Below, one piece after another: positions 44,450 through 56,384 of a DNA stretch of 64,000 bases; position 1 is the stretch's first letter, and the number at the start of each line of letters is the position of its first letter. The notes under the pieces are model-generated. The model was not told where the DNA came from. It was given only the letters and a program-made list of their open reading frames with translations, and did no database searches. Source of the stretch: Roseobacter sp. GAI101 (lineage in GTDB: Bacteria; Pseudomonadota; Alphaproteobacteria; Rhodobacterales; Rhodobacteraceae); NCBI RefSeq assembly GCF_000156335.1, contig NZ_DS999213.1, positions 378,400 to 442,399 on the forward strand, in the 5' to 3' direction. The position numbers were made by a program, and so were the translations under genes.

Positions 44450-46261
44450 ATGGCACGCGCACCCCTTTTGCAAGTAAACGAGATTACGCTGACTTTCGGC
44501 GGCGATCCCGTATTCGAAAATATGTCCTTGGTCGTTCAGCCGGGCGACCGGCTGGCTTTGGTCGGGCGGAACGGCTCTGGTAAATCCACCTTGATGAAGG
44601 TGATGGCCGGCTTTGTCGAAGCCGACAGCGGCGACGTGATCGTCGGACCCGGCGTATCGGTCGGCTATATGGAGCAGGACCCCGATCTGAGCGGGTTCGA
44701 TACCTTGGGCGAATTTGCGTCCCACGGGCTTGATCCGTCCGAGATGTACAAGGTTGAACGCGCAGGCGAGGGGTTGAAGTTCGACCCTGCGCGCCCCGTG
44801 AGTACAGCCAGCGGCGGAGAACGCCGCCGTGCGGCCCTGGCGCGCCTGATGGCGTCCGAGCCCGAGTTGATGTTGCTGGACGAACCGACCAACCACCTGG
44901 ACATCGAGGCGATCCGCTGGTTGGAAGACGAGCTGAAAACAACCCGCGCCGCCTTTGTTATTATCTCTCACGATAGGGCATTCCTGCGTGAATTGACCCG
45001 TGCGACCCTGTGGATCGACCGGGGGGTGGTGCGCCGTCAAGAGATCGGCTTTGGCGGGTTCGAGGCCTGGCGGGACCAGATGTGGGAAGAAGAGGACATG
45101 CAGCGCCACAAGCTGAACCGCAAGATCAAGGCGGAGGCACGGTGGGCTGTCGAGGGTATTTCAGCGCGGCGCAAGCGTAACCAGGGCCGCGTGCGCGCCT
45201 TGCAGGATTTGCGGGCCGAACGTGCCAGCCAGATCACGCGGCAGGGCACGGCGGCCATGGCGCTTGAGGCCGGACCCAAGTCTGGCCGCAAGGTGGTCGA
45301 GGCGGTGGGAATCACCAAGGCCTTTGGCGGCAAGACGATCCTGCGCCCCTTTGATATTACGATCCAGCGCGGTGACCGCATTGCCTTGGTCGGTCCGAAC
45401 GGTGTAGGCAAGACCACGCTTTTGAATATGCTGATCGGCAAGGAACAGCCCGACAGCGGGACGATCAAGCTGGGCACCAACCTTGAGATTGCGTTGTTTG
45501 ATCAGGCGCGTGCGCAGCTGGATGGCGACATGTCGCTGTGGGACAGCCTGACCGGCGATCCCGAGATGCGTGTATCGGGCAAAGCAGACCAGATTCTGGT
45601 GCGCGGTCAGCCGAAGCACGTGGTCGGGTACCTGAAGGAGTTCCTGTTCGACGAAGCGCAGGCGCGTGCGCCCGTGCGGTCGCTGTCGGGTGGGGAAAAG
45701 GCGCGGTTGCTGCTGGCCAAGATCATGGCGCGGTCCAGCAACATGCTGGTGCTTGATGAACCGACAAACGATCTGGACGTTGAAACCCTTGATCTGATGC
45801 AGGAACTGCTGTCGACCTATGATGGTACTGTGCTGCTGGTGAGCCACGACCGTGACTTCCTGGACCGTGTCGCCGCGACTACGATCGCGATGGAAGGTGA
45901 CGGCAAGGCCACGGTCTATGCAGGCGGCTGGACCGATTACCTGGCACAACGCCAGCAGGACGACTTTGACCAGAGCGTGATCGCCAAGGCGAAACCGGGG
46001 GCCAAAGGCGAGAAACCGAAAGCGTCCGCTGCCAAGGGGCTCAGCTTTACTGAAAAGCACCGTCTTGAGGCGTTGCCTGCAGAGATCGCGCGGCTTGAGG
46101 CCGAGATTGCCAAGCTGGAAGAGCTGATGAGCGATCCGACGCTTTACTCTGACAATCCGGTGAAGTTCCAGAAGGCCACGGATGCGCTGATCGAGCGCAA
46201 TGAAAAACTTCAGGACGCCGAGGCCGAATGGCTGGTGCTTGAGGAAAAAGCCGAAAGTTAA
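44450..46261 (+). CDS. ABC-F family ATPase (Uup-like)
   Basis: A 603-aa protein with two ABC domains and no membrane segment. Walker A is GRNGSGKST and GPNGVGKTT, signatures SGGERRRAALARLMA and LSGGEKARLLLAKIMA, Walker B LMLLDEPTNHLD and LVLDEPTNDLD. The basic inter-domain linker contains RRKRNQGRVRALQDLRAERA, and the C-terminal 65 residues form a coiled coil (LPAEIARLEAEIAKLEELM). This layout is Uup-like; ABC-F proteins act on ribosomes or DNA. It is a monocistronic gene with a terminator 8 bases after the stop. Confidence 0.88.
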   Translation: MARAPLLQVNEITLTFGGDPVFENMSLVVQPGDRLALVGRNGSGKSTLMKVMAGFVEADSGDVIVGPGVSVGYMEQDPDLSGFDTLGEFASHGLDPSEMYKVERAGEGLKFDPARPVSTASGGERRRAALARLMASEPELMLLDEPTNHLDIEAIRWLEDELKTTRAAFVIISHDRAFLRELTRATLWIDRGVVRRQEIGFGGFEAWRDQMWEEEDMQRHKLNRKIKAEARWAVEGISARRKRNQGRVRALQDLRAERASQITRQGTAAMALEAGPKSGRKVVEAVGITKAFGGKTILRPFDITIQRGDRIALVGPNGVGKTTLLNMLIGKEQPDSGTIKLGTNLEIALFDQARAQLDGDMSLWDSLTGDPEMRVSGKADQILVRGQPKHVVGYLKEFLFDEAQARAPVRSLSGGEKARLLLAKIMARSSNMLVLDEPTNDLDVETLDLMQELLSTYDGTVLLVSHDRDFLDRVAATTIAMEGDGKATVYAGGWTDYLAQRQQDDFDQSVIAKAKPGAKGEKPKASAAKGLSFTEKHRLEALPAEIARLEAEIAKLEELMSDPTLYSDNPVKFQKATDALIERNEKLQDAEAEWLVLEEKAES

Positions 46262-46268
46262 GGCGAGG

Positions 46269-46298
46269 GGGGGGCAGGTTCAACCCGCCCCCCTTCTT
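46269..46298. terminator. Bidirectional terminator between the ABC-F gene and tyrS
   Basis: GGGGGGCAGG (46269-46278) pairs with CCCGCCCCCC (46284-46293) with one mismatch and loop TTCAA, followed by TTCTT. It serves the plus-strand gene best and sits between convergent stops. Confidence 0.65.
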
Positions 46299-46300
46299 GC

Positions 46301-47551
46301 TTAGCCCAGTTGGACCAAGGCGTGACGTTTCTTGCCAGCGCTCAGTTTGATTGGTGTTTCCAATGCCGCGGCGTCAATCATCATGCCCGCGTCGGTCAGC
46401 GGTTCATCATTGATCCGCGCACCGTTTTCCGAGATCAGGCGCTTCGCTTCTTTGCCGGACCCGGCCAGACCCGATTTCACGATCAGCTGCACGATGGACA
46501 TGCCGTCACCGATGTCTGACGGGCTAAGCGTCAAGGTGGGCAGGTCATCGCCCACGCCGCCTTTTTCGAACACTTCGCGCGCTGTCGCCTCGGCCGCGGC
46601 CGCAGCGTCCGCGCCATGGAGCAGCGCCGTGACTTCGTTGGCGAGCCGGATCTTGGCCTCGTTGATCTCGGACCCTTCCAGCGCGCCCAGACGGTCGCAT
46701 TCGTCGATGGGCAGTTCGGTGTACAGCTTGAGGAAGCGGCCCACGTCAGCGTCCGTGGTGTTGCGCCAGAATTGCCAGAATTCGTAAGGACTTAGCATGT
46801 CAGGGTTCAGCCAGATCGCACCGGATTGCGATTTTCCCATCTTCTTGCCGTCCGAGGTTGTCAACAGCGGAGTGGTCAGACCGTAAACCTCGCCATCAAT
46901 CACCCGGCGTGTCAGGTCGATACCGTTGACGATATTACCCCACTGGTCCGATCCGCCCATTTGCAAGATGCAGCCATAGCGGCGATGCAGCTCCATGAAA
47001 TCATAGGCTTGCAGGATCATGTAGTTGAATTCGAGGAAAGACAGCGACTGTTCGCGGTCAAGTCGCGACTTGACGCTTTCAAACGACAGCATCCGGTTGA
47101 TCGAAAAATGCCGCCCGATGTCGCGCAGGAAGTCGAGGTAGTTCAATCCGTCCAGCCATTCGGCGTTGTTGATCATCTGCGCATCCGACGGGCCATCGCC
47201 ATAGGTCAGGTAGGCGCTGAACACCTTTTTGATGCCGCTGATGTTGTCGTCGATCTGTTCTGACGTCAGCAAGGGGCGTTCATCGGCGCGGAACGACGGG
47301 TCGCCCACCTTGGTCGTGCCGCCGCCCATCAGCGTGATCGGCTTGCCGCCGGTCTTTTGCAGCCAGCGCAGCATCATGATCTGGATCAGTGATCCCACAT
47401 GCAAGGATTTGGCTGTGGCGTCAAAACCGATATAGGCAGGTTGCGCGCCCTTCAGCAGCGCCTCGTCAAGGCCTTGATAATCCGTGCAGTCGGCGACAAA
47501 GCCGCGCTCCATCATGATGCGGATAAATTCGGATTTGGGGTGGTATGTCAT
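46301..47551 (-). CDS. tyrS: Tyrosyl-tRNA synthetase
   Basis: A 416-aa class I synthetase. HIGH-type motif HVGS lies in [32 protein letters not shown] binds tyrosine, the KMGKS loop is in [14 protein letters not shown], and an S4 RNA-binding domain ([16 protein letters not shown]) ends the protein. It charges tRNA-Tyr. It is divergent from anmK with 65 bp between. No leader peptide rich in Tyr was found. Confidence 0.94.
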   Translation of the reverse strand: MTYHPKSEFIRIMMERGFVADCTDYQGLDEALLKGAQPAYIGFDATAKSLHVGSLIQIMMLRWLQKTGGKPITLMGGGTTKVGDPSFRADERPLLTSEQIDDNISGIKKVFSAYLTYGDGPSDAQMINNAEWLDGLNYLDFLRDIGRHFSINRMLSFESVKSRLDREQSLSFLEFNYMILQAYDFMELHRRYGCILQMGGSDQWGNIVNGIDLTRRVIDGEVYGLTTPLLTTSDGKKMGKSQSGAIWLNPDMLSPYEFWQFWRNTTDADVGRFLKLYTELPIDECDRLGALEGSEINEAKIRLANEVTALLHGADAAAAAEATAREVFEKGGVGDDLPTLTLSPSDIGDGMSIVQLIVKSGLAGSGKEAKRLISENGARINDEPLTDAGMMIDAAALETPIKLSAGKKRHALVQLG

Positions 47552-47616
47552 GGCGCTTGCCCTCAGCTTGGGTGGTGGTGCACTCTATATGTGCTGAGCA
47601 GACAAAGGAAAAGGCC

Positions 47617-48747
47617 ATGAATAGGCCCCACGGAAATCGGATCGCGAAAACAGGTGTGTTACGGGCCGCAGGCGCGATGAGCGGCACGTCGCTGGACGGG
47701 GTGGATGTGGCTGTGATCGACACGGATGGCCATGATATCATGGGCTTTGGCGTATCCGGCTATCGTGAATACACAGGTGACGAACGCAAGGCGATTGCCG
47801 CAGGTTTTGGCAAGTGGTCGGGGGCAGAGGTGGACGCGGCGACGGAGGTCGTCGAGGCCGCGCATCTGGCGATCTTGCGCGATTTCACCGATGTGGACGT
47901 GATCGGCTTTCACGGGCAAACGCTGGCCCATGCGCCGCGCCAGCAGGGCACGTTACAGGTGGGCGACGGGGCGGCGCTGGCGGATGCGCTTGCGGTGCCT
48001 GTGGTGTGGGATTTCCGGAGCGCCGACGTGGAACTGGGCGGCGAAGGCGCGCCGCTGGCCCCTTTCTTCCACCACGCCTGTGCGCGTTATGCGGGGCTGA
48101 CGGGGCCGGTGGCGTTTTTGAATCTGGGGGGCGTAGGCAATCTGACCTGGGTCGATCCCGGCATTGCCCAACCCCATGCCGAAGGTGCCTTGCTGGCCTT
48201 TGACACGGGGCCTGCGAATGCGCCGATCAATGATCTGATGCAGGCGCGGCTGGGGCAGGCCTATGACAAGGGCGGCAGGATCGCGTCAAAGGGCACTGTG
48301 GAAACCGGTGCGCTCGAACTGTTTCTGGCCGAGCCATATTTCGCAAGGTTGCCGCCCAAGTCATTGGACCGGAACGATTTTGCAGAGATGGTCGCCCTGG
48401 TCGGAGAGCTGTCGGATGCCGATGCCGCAGCCACCCTTACTGCGATGTGTGCGGCGGGCGTGGCCGAAGCGATGGACCATTGCCCGCGCCTGCCGGACCG
48501 TGTTCTGGTGACTGGTGGCGGTCGGCATAACCCGGTGTTGATGGAGATGTTGGCGGTGAGTCTGGATTGCCCTGTCGCCCCGATCGAAGACATCGGGCTG
48601 GACGGTGACATGTTGGAAGCACAGGCCTTCGGCTATCTGGCTGTGCGCGTGGCCCGGGGGCTGCCCACGTCCTGTCGCAGTACCACCGGTGTGCGCGCAG
48701 CGGTTGGGGGCGGAACAGTCAGCATGCCAAAGCCCGCAGCCAGCTAA
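47617..48747 (+). CDS. anmK: Anhydro-N-acetylmuramic acid kinase
   Basis: A 376-aa ASKHA-fold kinase. [17 protein letters not shown] is the phosphate loop, [23 protein letters not shown] the sugar region, and [12 protein letters not shown] the adenosine loop. AnmK phosphorylates anhydroMurNAc from recycled cell wall, complementing nagZ at 34340. ATG 47617 is preceded by AAAGGAAAAGG. A small AT-rich gap follows. Confidence 0.92.
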   Translation: MNRPHGNRIAKTGVLRAAGAMSGTSLDGVDVAVIDTDGHDIMGFGVSGYREYTGDERKAIAAGFGKWSGAEVDAATEVVEAAHLAILRDFTDVDVIGFHGQTLAHAPRQQGTLQVGDGAALADALAVPVVWDFRSADVELGGEGAPLAPFFHHACARYAGLTGPVAFLNLGGVGNLTWVDPGIAQPHAEGALLAFDTGPANAPINDLMQARLGQAYDKGGRIASKGTVETGALELFLAEPYFARLPPKSLDRNDFAEMVALVGELSDADAAATLTAMCAAGVAEAMDHCPRLPDRVLVTGGGRHNPVLMEMLAVSLDCPVAPIEDIGLDGDMLEAQAFGYLAVRVARGLPTSCRSTTGVRAAVGGGTVSMPKPAAS

Positions 48748-48962
48748 GGCGCGACATTCAATCCTTGGAACCAAGGGGCAGACAGGCGCTTTGGCCCCGT
48801 CGGCCAAAAAACTAGTGCAATGATTCTGCAAGGTTAGGGGTTTTTCAGCCTGTATATATAATTTTATTGAAACTCAATACAACTATCGGGCGTGTATATG
48901 TCAGAGTGGCACCTTTAGAGATGTAATTGAAACCGCTGCTCGGAAATAAGGAGGACTATACT
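48748..48962. promoter_or_regulatory. AT-rich upstream region of the Gly/Ser-rich protein gene
   Basis: About 215 bp without a gene. The stretch GTATATATAATTTTATTG near 48852 is the most AT-rich in the neighbourhood and probably holds the promoter. AAGGAGGA at 48949-48956 is a near-perfect ribosome site, suggesting strong translation of the next gene. Confidence 0.5.
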
Positions 48963-49619
48963 ATGACCAACCTGATAAATATCGTGAGCGGCTCAGTGAC
49001 ATCCTTACTGTTGGCCAGCTCGGTTCACGCGCTTGACGTGAGCGTAGGCGCAGACGTCGCAGGCATCGGTGTCGATGCGGGCGTGAGCGTCGGTCACGGA
49101 TCTGTGGCAGCTGCGGATGTCGGTGCGACTTTCGGTGGCGATAATACTTCTGGTTCGGGCGCAACGGCGGATGTCGGGGCAAGCATCGGTGGCAGCAGTT
49201 CCGGTTCAGGCGCAACTGCCAATGCCGGAGCGAGCGGCGGCAGCAGCGGTGGTGGCACCGGCTCAGGCTCGGGGACCGGGGTTACCGGATCAGTCAATAC
49301 GGCAGCCGCAGTCGGGGCGAGGGCGGGCACGATGTCTGAGACCGCTGCCTTCTCTTCGCAGGCACGGCTGAAGCCTCAGACGTCCATCGACAATTTTCTT
49401 GGTGCCACGATCATGACGTCCGATCGCGAGGTCGTCGGGATGATCGAGAAGGTCCGCGGCGGTGCCGATGGTAAGATTATCGCCACGGTACGTATGAATG
49501 CAGCTTTCGGTGCCAATGGCCGGACGATCCAGCTGAGATTGCAGGCCCCCGGAAAGGACCCTGATCTGATACGCCTTGGATTTACAAAAACGTCCTTGCT
49601 GGCGCGGATCAACAGTTGA
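48963..49619 (+). CDS. Secreted Gly/Ser/Ala-rich protein with PRC-barrel-like C-terminus
   Basis: A 218-aa protein. The signal peptide covers about residues 1-23 (SVTSLLLASSVHA). Residues 24-115 are low complexity, with irregular repeats of ADVGA, SGSGATA and GGSS (GSGATADVGASIGG and GSGATANAGASGG are near copies). Residues 140-218 form an ordered domain (NFLGATIMTSDREVVGMIEKV, IIATVRMNAAFG) resembling PRC-barrel sequences. Only one Met of many possible starts has the AAGGAGGA site. A perfect terminator follows, so it is a strong monocistronic gene. Function unknown; a surface or matrix protein is plausible. Confidence 0.78.
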   Translation: MTNLINIVSGSVTSLLLASSVHALDVSVGADVAGIGVDAGVSVGHGSVAAADVGATFGGDNTSGSGATADVGASIGGSSSGSGATANAGASGGSSGGGTGSGSGTGVTGSVNTAAAVGARAGTMSETAAFSSQARLKPQTSIDNFLGATIMTSDREVVGMIEKVRGGADGKIIATVRMNAAFGANGRTIQLRLQAPGKDPDLIRLGFTKTSLLARINS

Positions 49620-49684
49620 AGGCTGGCTGGTTTGGCAGGGTCCAACAAAGCACAGCGTTGACCCGGTGCCACGTTTAAGAAATG

Positions 49685-49715
49685 AAAAAAGCGCGCATGA
49701 ATTGCGCGCTTTTTT
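49685..49715. terminator. Strong bidirectional terminator
   Basis: AAAAAAGCGCGCA (49685-49697) and TGCGCGCTTTTTT (49703-49715) form a perfect 13-bp stem with loop TGAAT. Both strands end in a T-run, so it serves the secreted-protein gene and eno. Confidence 0.9.
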
Positions 49716-49747
49716 GTGTCTCGGGGGTTGGAATATCTGCCCTGGGG

Positions 49748-51966
<2,219 letters not shown>

Positions 51967-52075
51967 GTGGATGCCCCGTATCAAGAATTTTTCCAGACCC
52001 ATGCCGACTTGCTGCGCGATGTGCAAGAGCGGCGGCATCTGGTCGTTTGACGCGGCGGGTGCTAGCACGGGCGTC

Positions 52076-53119
52076 ATGAAATGGCCCAAACCCCCGTCCG
52101 ATCTGATGACAACTGCGCTGACAGTTTGCGTGGGAACCTTGGGGGCGCTGCTGGGGTGGGCCGTTGGTGCGCCGATCTATCTGTTGGTCGGGCCTGCGGT
52201 TCTGGTGTCTCTGGCCGGTTTGGCGGGGCTCAAGATGGGCATTTCGCTGTCGCTGCGCAATGCGTGTTTCGTGGTGATCGGGCTGGCCGTCGGGGCGGGG
52301 TTTGACCGCAGCGCGCTGGATGCGATGATCCGTTGGCCCTTGGCCTTTGTCGTCGTCCTGGTGATGATCTGGGTGATGATGGTGTTCAGCCGCTGGCTGC
52401 TCAGCCGGTTTTTCGGCTTCGATCGGCGGTCGGCTTTGCTGGCCGCGGCCCCTGGCCATCTGAGCTTTGTTCTCGCCATGGCGGCAGAGGCAGGGGATAA
52501 TGTCGTGCGCGTGTCTACGACGCAATCGGTGCGCCTGTTGTCGCTCACTTTGGTGGTGCCGTTCGTGGCGCTGTCGATGGGGGTTGATCTGGGGGGATCT
52601 ATCGTGCCGCAGGGGGCCTTGATGGGCGCGGGGCTGACGGTGGTATTGCTGGCGCTCGGCGTCGGGGCAGGGCTGCTGCTTGGCCGGTTGAATGTGCCCG
52701 CGCCGATGCTGATCGGGCCGATGCTGGTGTCATCGCTTGGCCATCTTACGGAAACCGCGCCGGGGGTCTTGCCGATGTGGCTGGTGCTGCCTGCCTATCT
52801 GGTGTTGGGCGCATTGATCGGTACCCGGTTTTCCGGTGTCAGCATGGACGATCTGAGCAAGGGGCTGGCCGCAGGGCTTGCCGTGACGGGGGTGGCCGTC
52901 GGCCTCGCCCTGCTTGCGGCGGTCCCGGTCACGCTGGCGCTTGGTGCACCGTTGGCGCATGTCCTCGTGGCCTTTGCACCGGGGGGATTCGAGACGATGA
53001 TTGCCATGGGCGCGGTGCTTGGCGTGGTGCCGGGATTTATCGCGGCCTGCCACATGATGCGTATCTTCGTGCTTAGCGTGCTGTTGCCGGTAATGCTGGC
53101 GCGCAGCGGCCCGCGTTAG
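52076..53119 (+). CDS. AbrB-family membrane protein (ammonia monooxygenase regulator-like)
   Basis: A 347-aa protein with about ten hydrophobic segments in two repeats. Each repeat contains the family's Gly/Pro pattern: GWAVGAPIYLLVGPAVLV in the first, GRLNVPAPMLIGPMLVSSLG in the second, and APGHLSFVLAMAAEAGDN and APGGFETMIAMGAVLG as the paired APGG motifs. The family is annotated as a putative transporter or AbrB-duplication protein with no firm function. It is divergent from the EamA gene. Confidence 0.8.
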   Translation: MKWPKPPSDLMTTALTVCVGTLGALLGWAVGAPIYLLVGPAVLVSLAGLAGLKMGISLSLRNACFVVIGLAVGAGFDRSALDAMIRWPLAFVVVLVMIWVMMVFSRWLLSRFFGFDRRSALLAAAPGHLSFVLAMAAEAGDNVVRVSTTQSVRLLSLTLVVPFVALSMGVDLGGSIVPQGALMGAGLTVVLLALGVGAGLLLGRLNVPAPMLIGPMLVSSLGHLTETAPGVLPMWLVLPAYLVLGALIGTRFSGVSMDDLSKGLAAGLAVTGVAVGLALLAAVPVTLALGAPLAHVLVAFAPGGFETMIAMGAVLGVVPGFIAACHMMRIFVLSVLLPVMLARSGPR

Positions 53120-53418
53120 GCAAGTTTGACGCGAGCGGTTGACTTTGCCCGTCAAAGCGACCATCTGGGGGTCAAGCGATCCTTCTGCCGCGTGAGCAGT
53201 CAGCCCTTTGACCCAAGCGGTCATCATATTGCTGAGAGAAAAGGCCGCCGATGTTCCCAAAATCACGCGTGGGGCCAAACGCAACAGACAGGGTGTTGGC
53301 ATTAGGCTGGCCCCTGCGATCTGCTTTGCGTCCCTCGCGGTTCAGCCCCATTCCGGGGTGCCGCGTGATTTAGACAGGTCCGGCAGTCTTGCCGTGGCCT
53401 TCGGAAAGACGACAGAAT
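53120..53418. other. Intergenic region upstream of the DEAD-box helicase gene
   Basis: About 300 bp. A minus-strand open frame over part of it begins MPTPCLLRLAPRV but matches nothing I know and runs into the AbrB gene in the wrong frame. No terminator or clear promoter was identified. Confidence 0.45.
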
Positions 53419-54732
53419 ATGAGCGATTTTGAAATGATGGGCCTGCCGCGCCGTCTGGTCAAAGCATTGACCAACATGGGTATGACAGACCCGACCCCGA
53501 TCCAGAAACAGGCGATTCCCCATGCCATGAACGGCCGCGACGTGATGGGCCTTGCCCAGACCGGCACCGGCAAGACCGCAGCTTTCGGCGTGCCTTTGGT
53601 TGCCCAAATGCTTGAGATGGAAGCCCGCCCCGAACCGCGCACCGTGCGTGGCCTTGTGCTGGCCCCGACCCGCGAACTGGCCAACCAGATCATGGAGAAC
53701 CTCAAAGGCTTCTGTGAAGGCACGCAACTCAAGGCGATGATGGTCGTGGGCGGTCAGTCGATCAACCCGCAGATCAAGCGCCTTGAACGCGGCGTTGATC
53801 TTTTGGTCGCCACGCCGGGCCGTTTGCTGGACCTGATGGACCGCCGCGCCGTGCTGCTGCACAAGACGACTTTCCTCGTTCTCGACGAAGCGGACCAGAT
53901 GCTCGACATGGGCTTTATCCACGATCTGCGCAAGATCGCGTCGGTGCTGCCCAAGGAACGTCAGACCATGCTGTTCTCGGCGACAATGCCCAAGCTGATG
54001 AACGAGATTGCCAACAGCTATCTGAACAGCCCGATCCGCATCGAAGTTTCCCCTCCCGGCAAGGCGGCGGATAAGGTGACGCAAGAAGTCCATTTTATCG
54101 CCAAAGCCGAGAAGAAGGCGCTGCTGATCGAATTGCTGGCCAAACACACCGAAGAACGTGCATTGGTATTTGGCCGCACCAAACACGGCTGTGAAAAGCT
54201 GATGAAAGATCTGGTCAAGTCGGGTTTTAAGGCCGCGTCGATCCATGGCAACAAAAGCCAGGGCCAGCGCGACCGTGCGATTGAATCCTTCAAGAAGGGC
54301 GATATCACCGTGCTTGTGGCCACCGACGTGGCCGCGCGCGGTCTGGACATTCCGGATGTGAAACACGTCTACAACTACGAACTGCCCAACGTGCCCGACA
54401 ACTATGTCCACCGCATCGGCCGGACGGCCCGCGCGGGCAAGGATGGTGCCGCAATCGCCTTTTGCGCCCCTGACGAGATGGGCGAATTGAAGGACATCCA
54501 AAAGACCATGAAAATCGCGATTCCCGTCGCCTCTGGGCGTCCATGGGAACCGATGGAAGAACCCGCCAAGCCCAAGGGGCGCGGTGGCCGTGGTCGCGGT
54601 GGCCGTCCCGGTGGCAACGGTGGCGGTGGTCGTCCCGGTGGGGGCGGTGGCGCGGGCAAGCCCGAAGGCGCATCGCGTCGTCGTCGCAAGCCCAGCGGTG
54701 GCGGTAATGGCGGCGGTCAACGCGCCGCGTGA
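53419..54732 (+). CDS. DEAD-box RNA helicase with RGG-rich tail
   Basis: A 437-aa helicase. Q motif (PTPIQKQAIP), AQTGTGKTAAFG, PTRELANQI, VLDEADQMLDMGF, LFSATMPKL, ATDVAARGLDIPDV and HRIGRTARAGKDG are all present. Residues 385-437 are Gly/Arg/Pro-rich (RGRGGRPGGNGGGGRPGGG), an RNA-binding tail. RhlE-like helicases act in ribosome assembly and cold adaptation. The GTG of a small membrane-protein gene overlaps its stop. Confidence 0.92.
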   Translation: MSDFEMMGLPRRLVKALTNMGMTDPTPIQKQAIPHAMNGRDVMGLAQTGTGKTAAFGVPLVAQMLEMEARPEPRTVRGLVLAPTRELANQIMENLKGFCEGTQLKAMMVVGGQSINPQIKRLERGVDLLVATPGRLLDLMDRRAVLLHKTTFLVLDEADQMLDMGFIHDLRKIASVLPKERQTMLFSATMPKLMNEIANSYLNSPIRIEVSPPGKAADKVTQEVHFIAKAEKKALLIELLAKHTEERALVFGRTKHGCEKLMKDLVKSGFKAASIHGNKSQGQRDRAIESFKKGDITVLVATDVAARGLDIPDVKHVYNYELPNVPDNYVHRIGRTARAGKDGAAIAFCAPDEMGELKDIQKTMKIAIPVASGRPWEPMEEPAKPKGRGGRGRGGRPGGNGGGGRPGGGGGAGKPEGASRRRRKPSGGGNGGGQRAA

Positions 54733-54962
54733 CCCTGACGATCCGTAAACTGACGCTCGGCGTCCTTTACCTCGCGGTGGCACTGCTGATTGCAGTGCCG
54801 CCCGTGGTGATGCTGATGTCAACTGCCGCGTGCGCCGACCCGGACTGCACGATCACATCACGGCAGTTTTTCACGGCTGACGCGGCGCTGATGTGGCTGC
54901 TGCCCTTCAGCATCGCCGCGGTGCTTATTGCACTGGCCTTCAAATTGAAAAACCGCCGCTAA
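54729..54962 (+). CDS. Small membrane protein, function unknown
   Basis: A 77-aa protein with two hydrophobic segments (about 9-31, LGVLYLAVALLIAVPPVVMLM, and 52-70, ALMWLLPFSIAAVLIALAF) and a short loop with two Cys (ACADPDC). The start GTG overlaps the helicase stop (GTGA), indicating translational coupling. I do not recognise the family. Codon use matches the neighbours. Confidence 0.65.
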   Translation: MTLTIRKLTLGVLYLAVALLIAVPPVVMLMSTAACADPDCTITSRQFFTADAALMWLLPFSIAAVLIALAFKLKNRR

Positions 54963-55025
54963 TCATTTCCAAATGGTCTAAAATCCTCGCCCGCAGGGCG
55001 AAACCGGCACCCGTCGCCCCAAGTG

Positions 55026-56270
55026 CTACGGTGCAGGGGCAGAGGTTGCCGCGTCTTGGTGGCGTACGACGCGCCCCAACACCAACATCAGACAGAACCC
55101 GACCGCAGCCAGCACGACCACGGATGCAATCAGCGGCATGATCGTGCCATTGAACAACAGTCCGATGGGCGACGCAATCACGGCGGCAAGGACGGTCGAC
55201 ACAGCCCCGATCACCGACGCCGCCATGCCCGCGATATGGCCCATCGGCTCCATCGCGAGGGCATTCAGGTTTCCCATGACCAGACCTGCCTGGAAAAACA
55301 GGCACGCCTGCCAGACCACGAAAAAGTAAAAACCGAAAGGTTCAGGCAAATCCCCCAAACCAAAGCCCAGCATGATCCCTGACAGGATGATCTGCGCCGC
55401 CAGCGTTATCGTCACCAGCCGTTGCATGCCGTACCGCACGACCAAAAGCGCGTTCAGCAGGCTGGACGTGCCGGACACGATCGCGACCACCCCGAACCAG
55501 AAGGGGAAACTGGCAGCGCGGTCATAGACCTGGTCATAAATGGGCTGCACCAGCATCAGCGTCGCGAACAAAATCGCCATCGCAAGCGTCTGCACCATGA
55601 TCGACAGGCAGACCATCGGATTGCTGAATACTTCCTTCAACGCGCGCCAAAGCAACGGCAGACGCAAGGGCCGCCGGTCGGGTTTGAGCAAGGTCTCGGG
55701 CAGACGCGCCCACAGCCACATCATCAAGATCACAGCGAACACCACGAAAGCTGCGAAAATCCCGCGCCAATTGGTGAAGCTGACGATCACCGCGCCCAAG
55801 GCCGGGGCAAAGGCGGGCACGATCACAAAGATCATCATCACGAATGACATGATCTTGGCCATCTGCCGACCCGAAAACAAATCGCGGATGATGGCAAGGG
55901 ATACGACGCGCGGCCCGGCGGCTCCGATGCCCTGAACCACCCGCGCGGCCAGCATCACCTCGAGCGTTTGGCTGGCCCACGCGACGAAAGCGGCAAGGAT
56001 ATAAAGGGCGACACCGGCATAAACCACATTCTTGCGACCGAATGTATCAGACAGGGGCCCCATGAAAAATGTCCCCAGCCCAAGGCCGAAAACGAAAGAT
56101 GTCAGGATCAACGGCACGCGTTCAGGCGTGGCGGGGGCCAGATCGGCGGCAATCTGGGGCAGGGCGGGCAGCATCGCGTCAGTGGAAAAGGCAATGGTGG
56201 CGAACATCATCGCAATCAGGGCGATGAATTCGGTGCGACCCATCTGAAAGTCGGTACCGTTCGATTGCAT
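55026..56270 (-). CDS. Bcr/CflA-family multidrug MFS transporter
   Basis: A 414-aa 12-segment transporter. The MFS motif A is in GPLSDTFGRKNVVYAG, and RVVQGIGAAGPRVVSLAIIRDLFSG is the drug-exporter motif C region. The N-terminal TEFIALIAMMFATIAFSTDAMLPALPQIA is typical of Bcr/CflA pumps. ATG 56270 was chosen because GGAG lies 8 bases before it; ATG 56285 is an alternative. Substrate unknown. Confidence 0.85.
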   Translation of the reverse strand: MQSNGTDFQMGRTEFIALIAMMFATIAFSTDAMLPALPQIAADLAPATPERVPLILTSFVFGLGLGTFFMGPLSDTFGRKNVVYAGVALYILAAFVAWASQTLEVMLAARVVQGIGAAGPRVVSLAIIRDLFSGRQMAKIMSFVMMIFVIVPAFAPALGAVIVSFTNWRGIFAAFVVFAVILMMWLWARLPETLLKPDRRPLRLPLLWRALKEVFSNPMVCLSIMVQTLAMAILFATLMLVQPIYDQVYDRAASFPFWFGVVAIVSGTSSLLNALLVVRYGMQRLVTITLAAQIILSGIMLGFGLGDLPEPFGFYFFVVWQACLFFQAGLVMGNLNALAMEPMGHIAGMAASVIGAVSTVLAAVIASPIGLLFNGTIMPLIASVVVLAAVGFCLMLVLGRVVRHQDAATSAPAP

Positions 56271-56384
56271 AAGGGGGCTCCGCATGTTCCGAGCACCCAA
56301 AGCACCCATTTGGCCACGGTTTAGCGGGCAGGCCCTGGCAGCACAATTGGCAAGAACGCACATCGCATGTGAGGCGGTGTCGCC

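Noticed and set aside
52730..53302. 190-codon minus-strand frame beginning MPTPCLLRL
   Set aside because: Two thirds of it is the antisense of the AbrB gene with His/Arg-rich translation; no support for the remainder.
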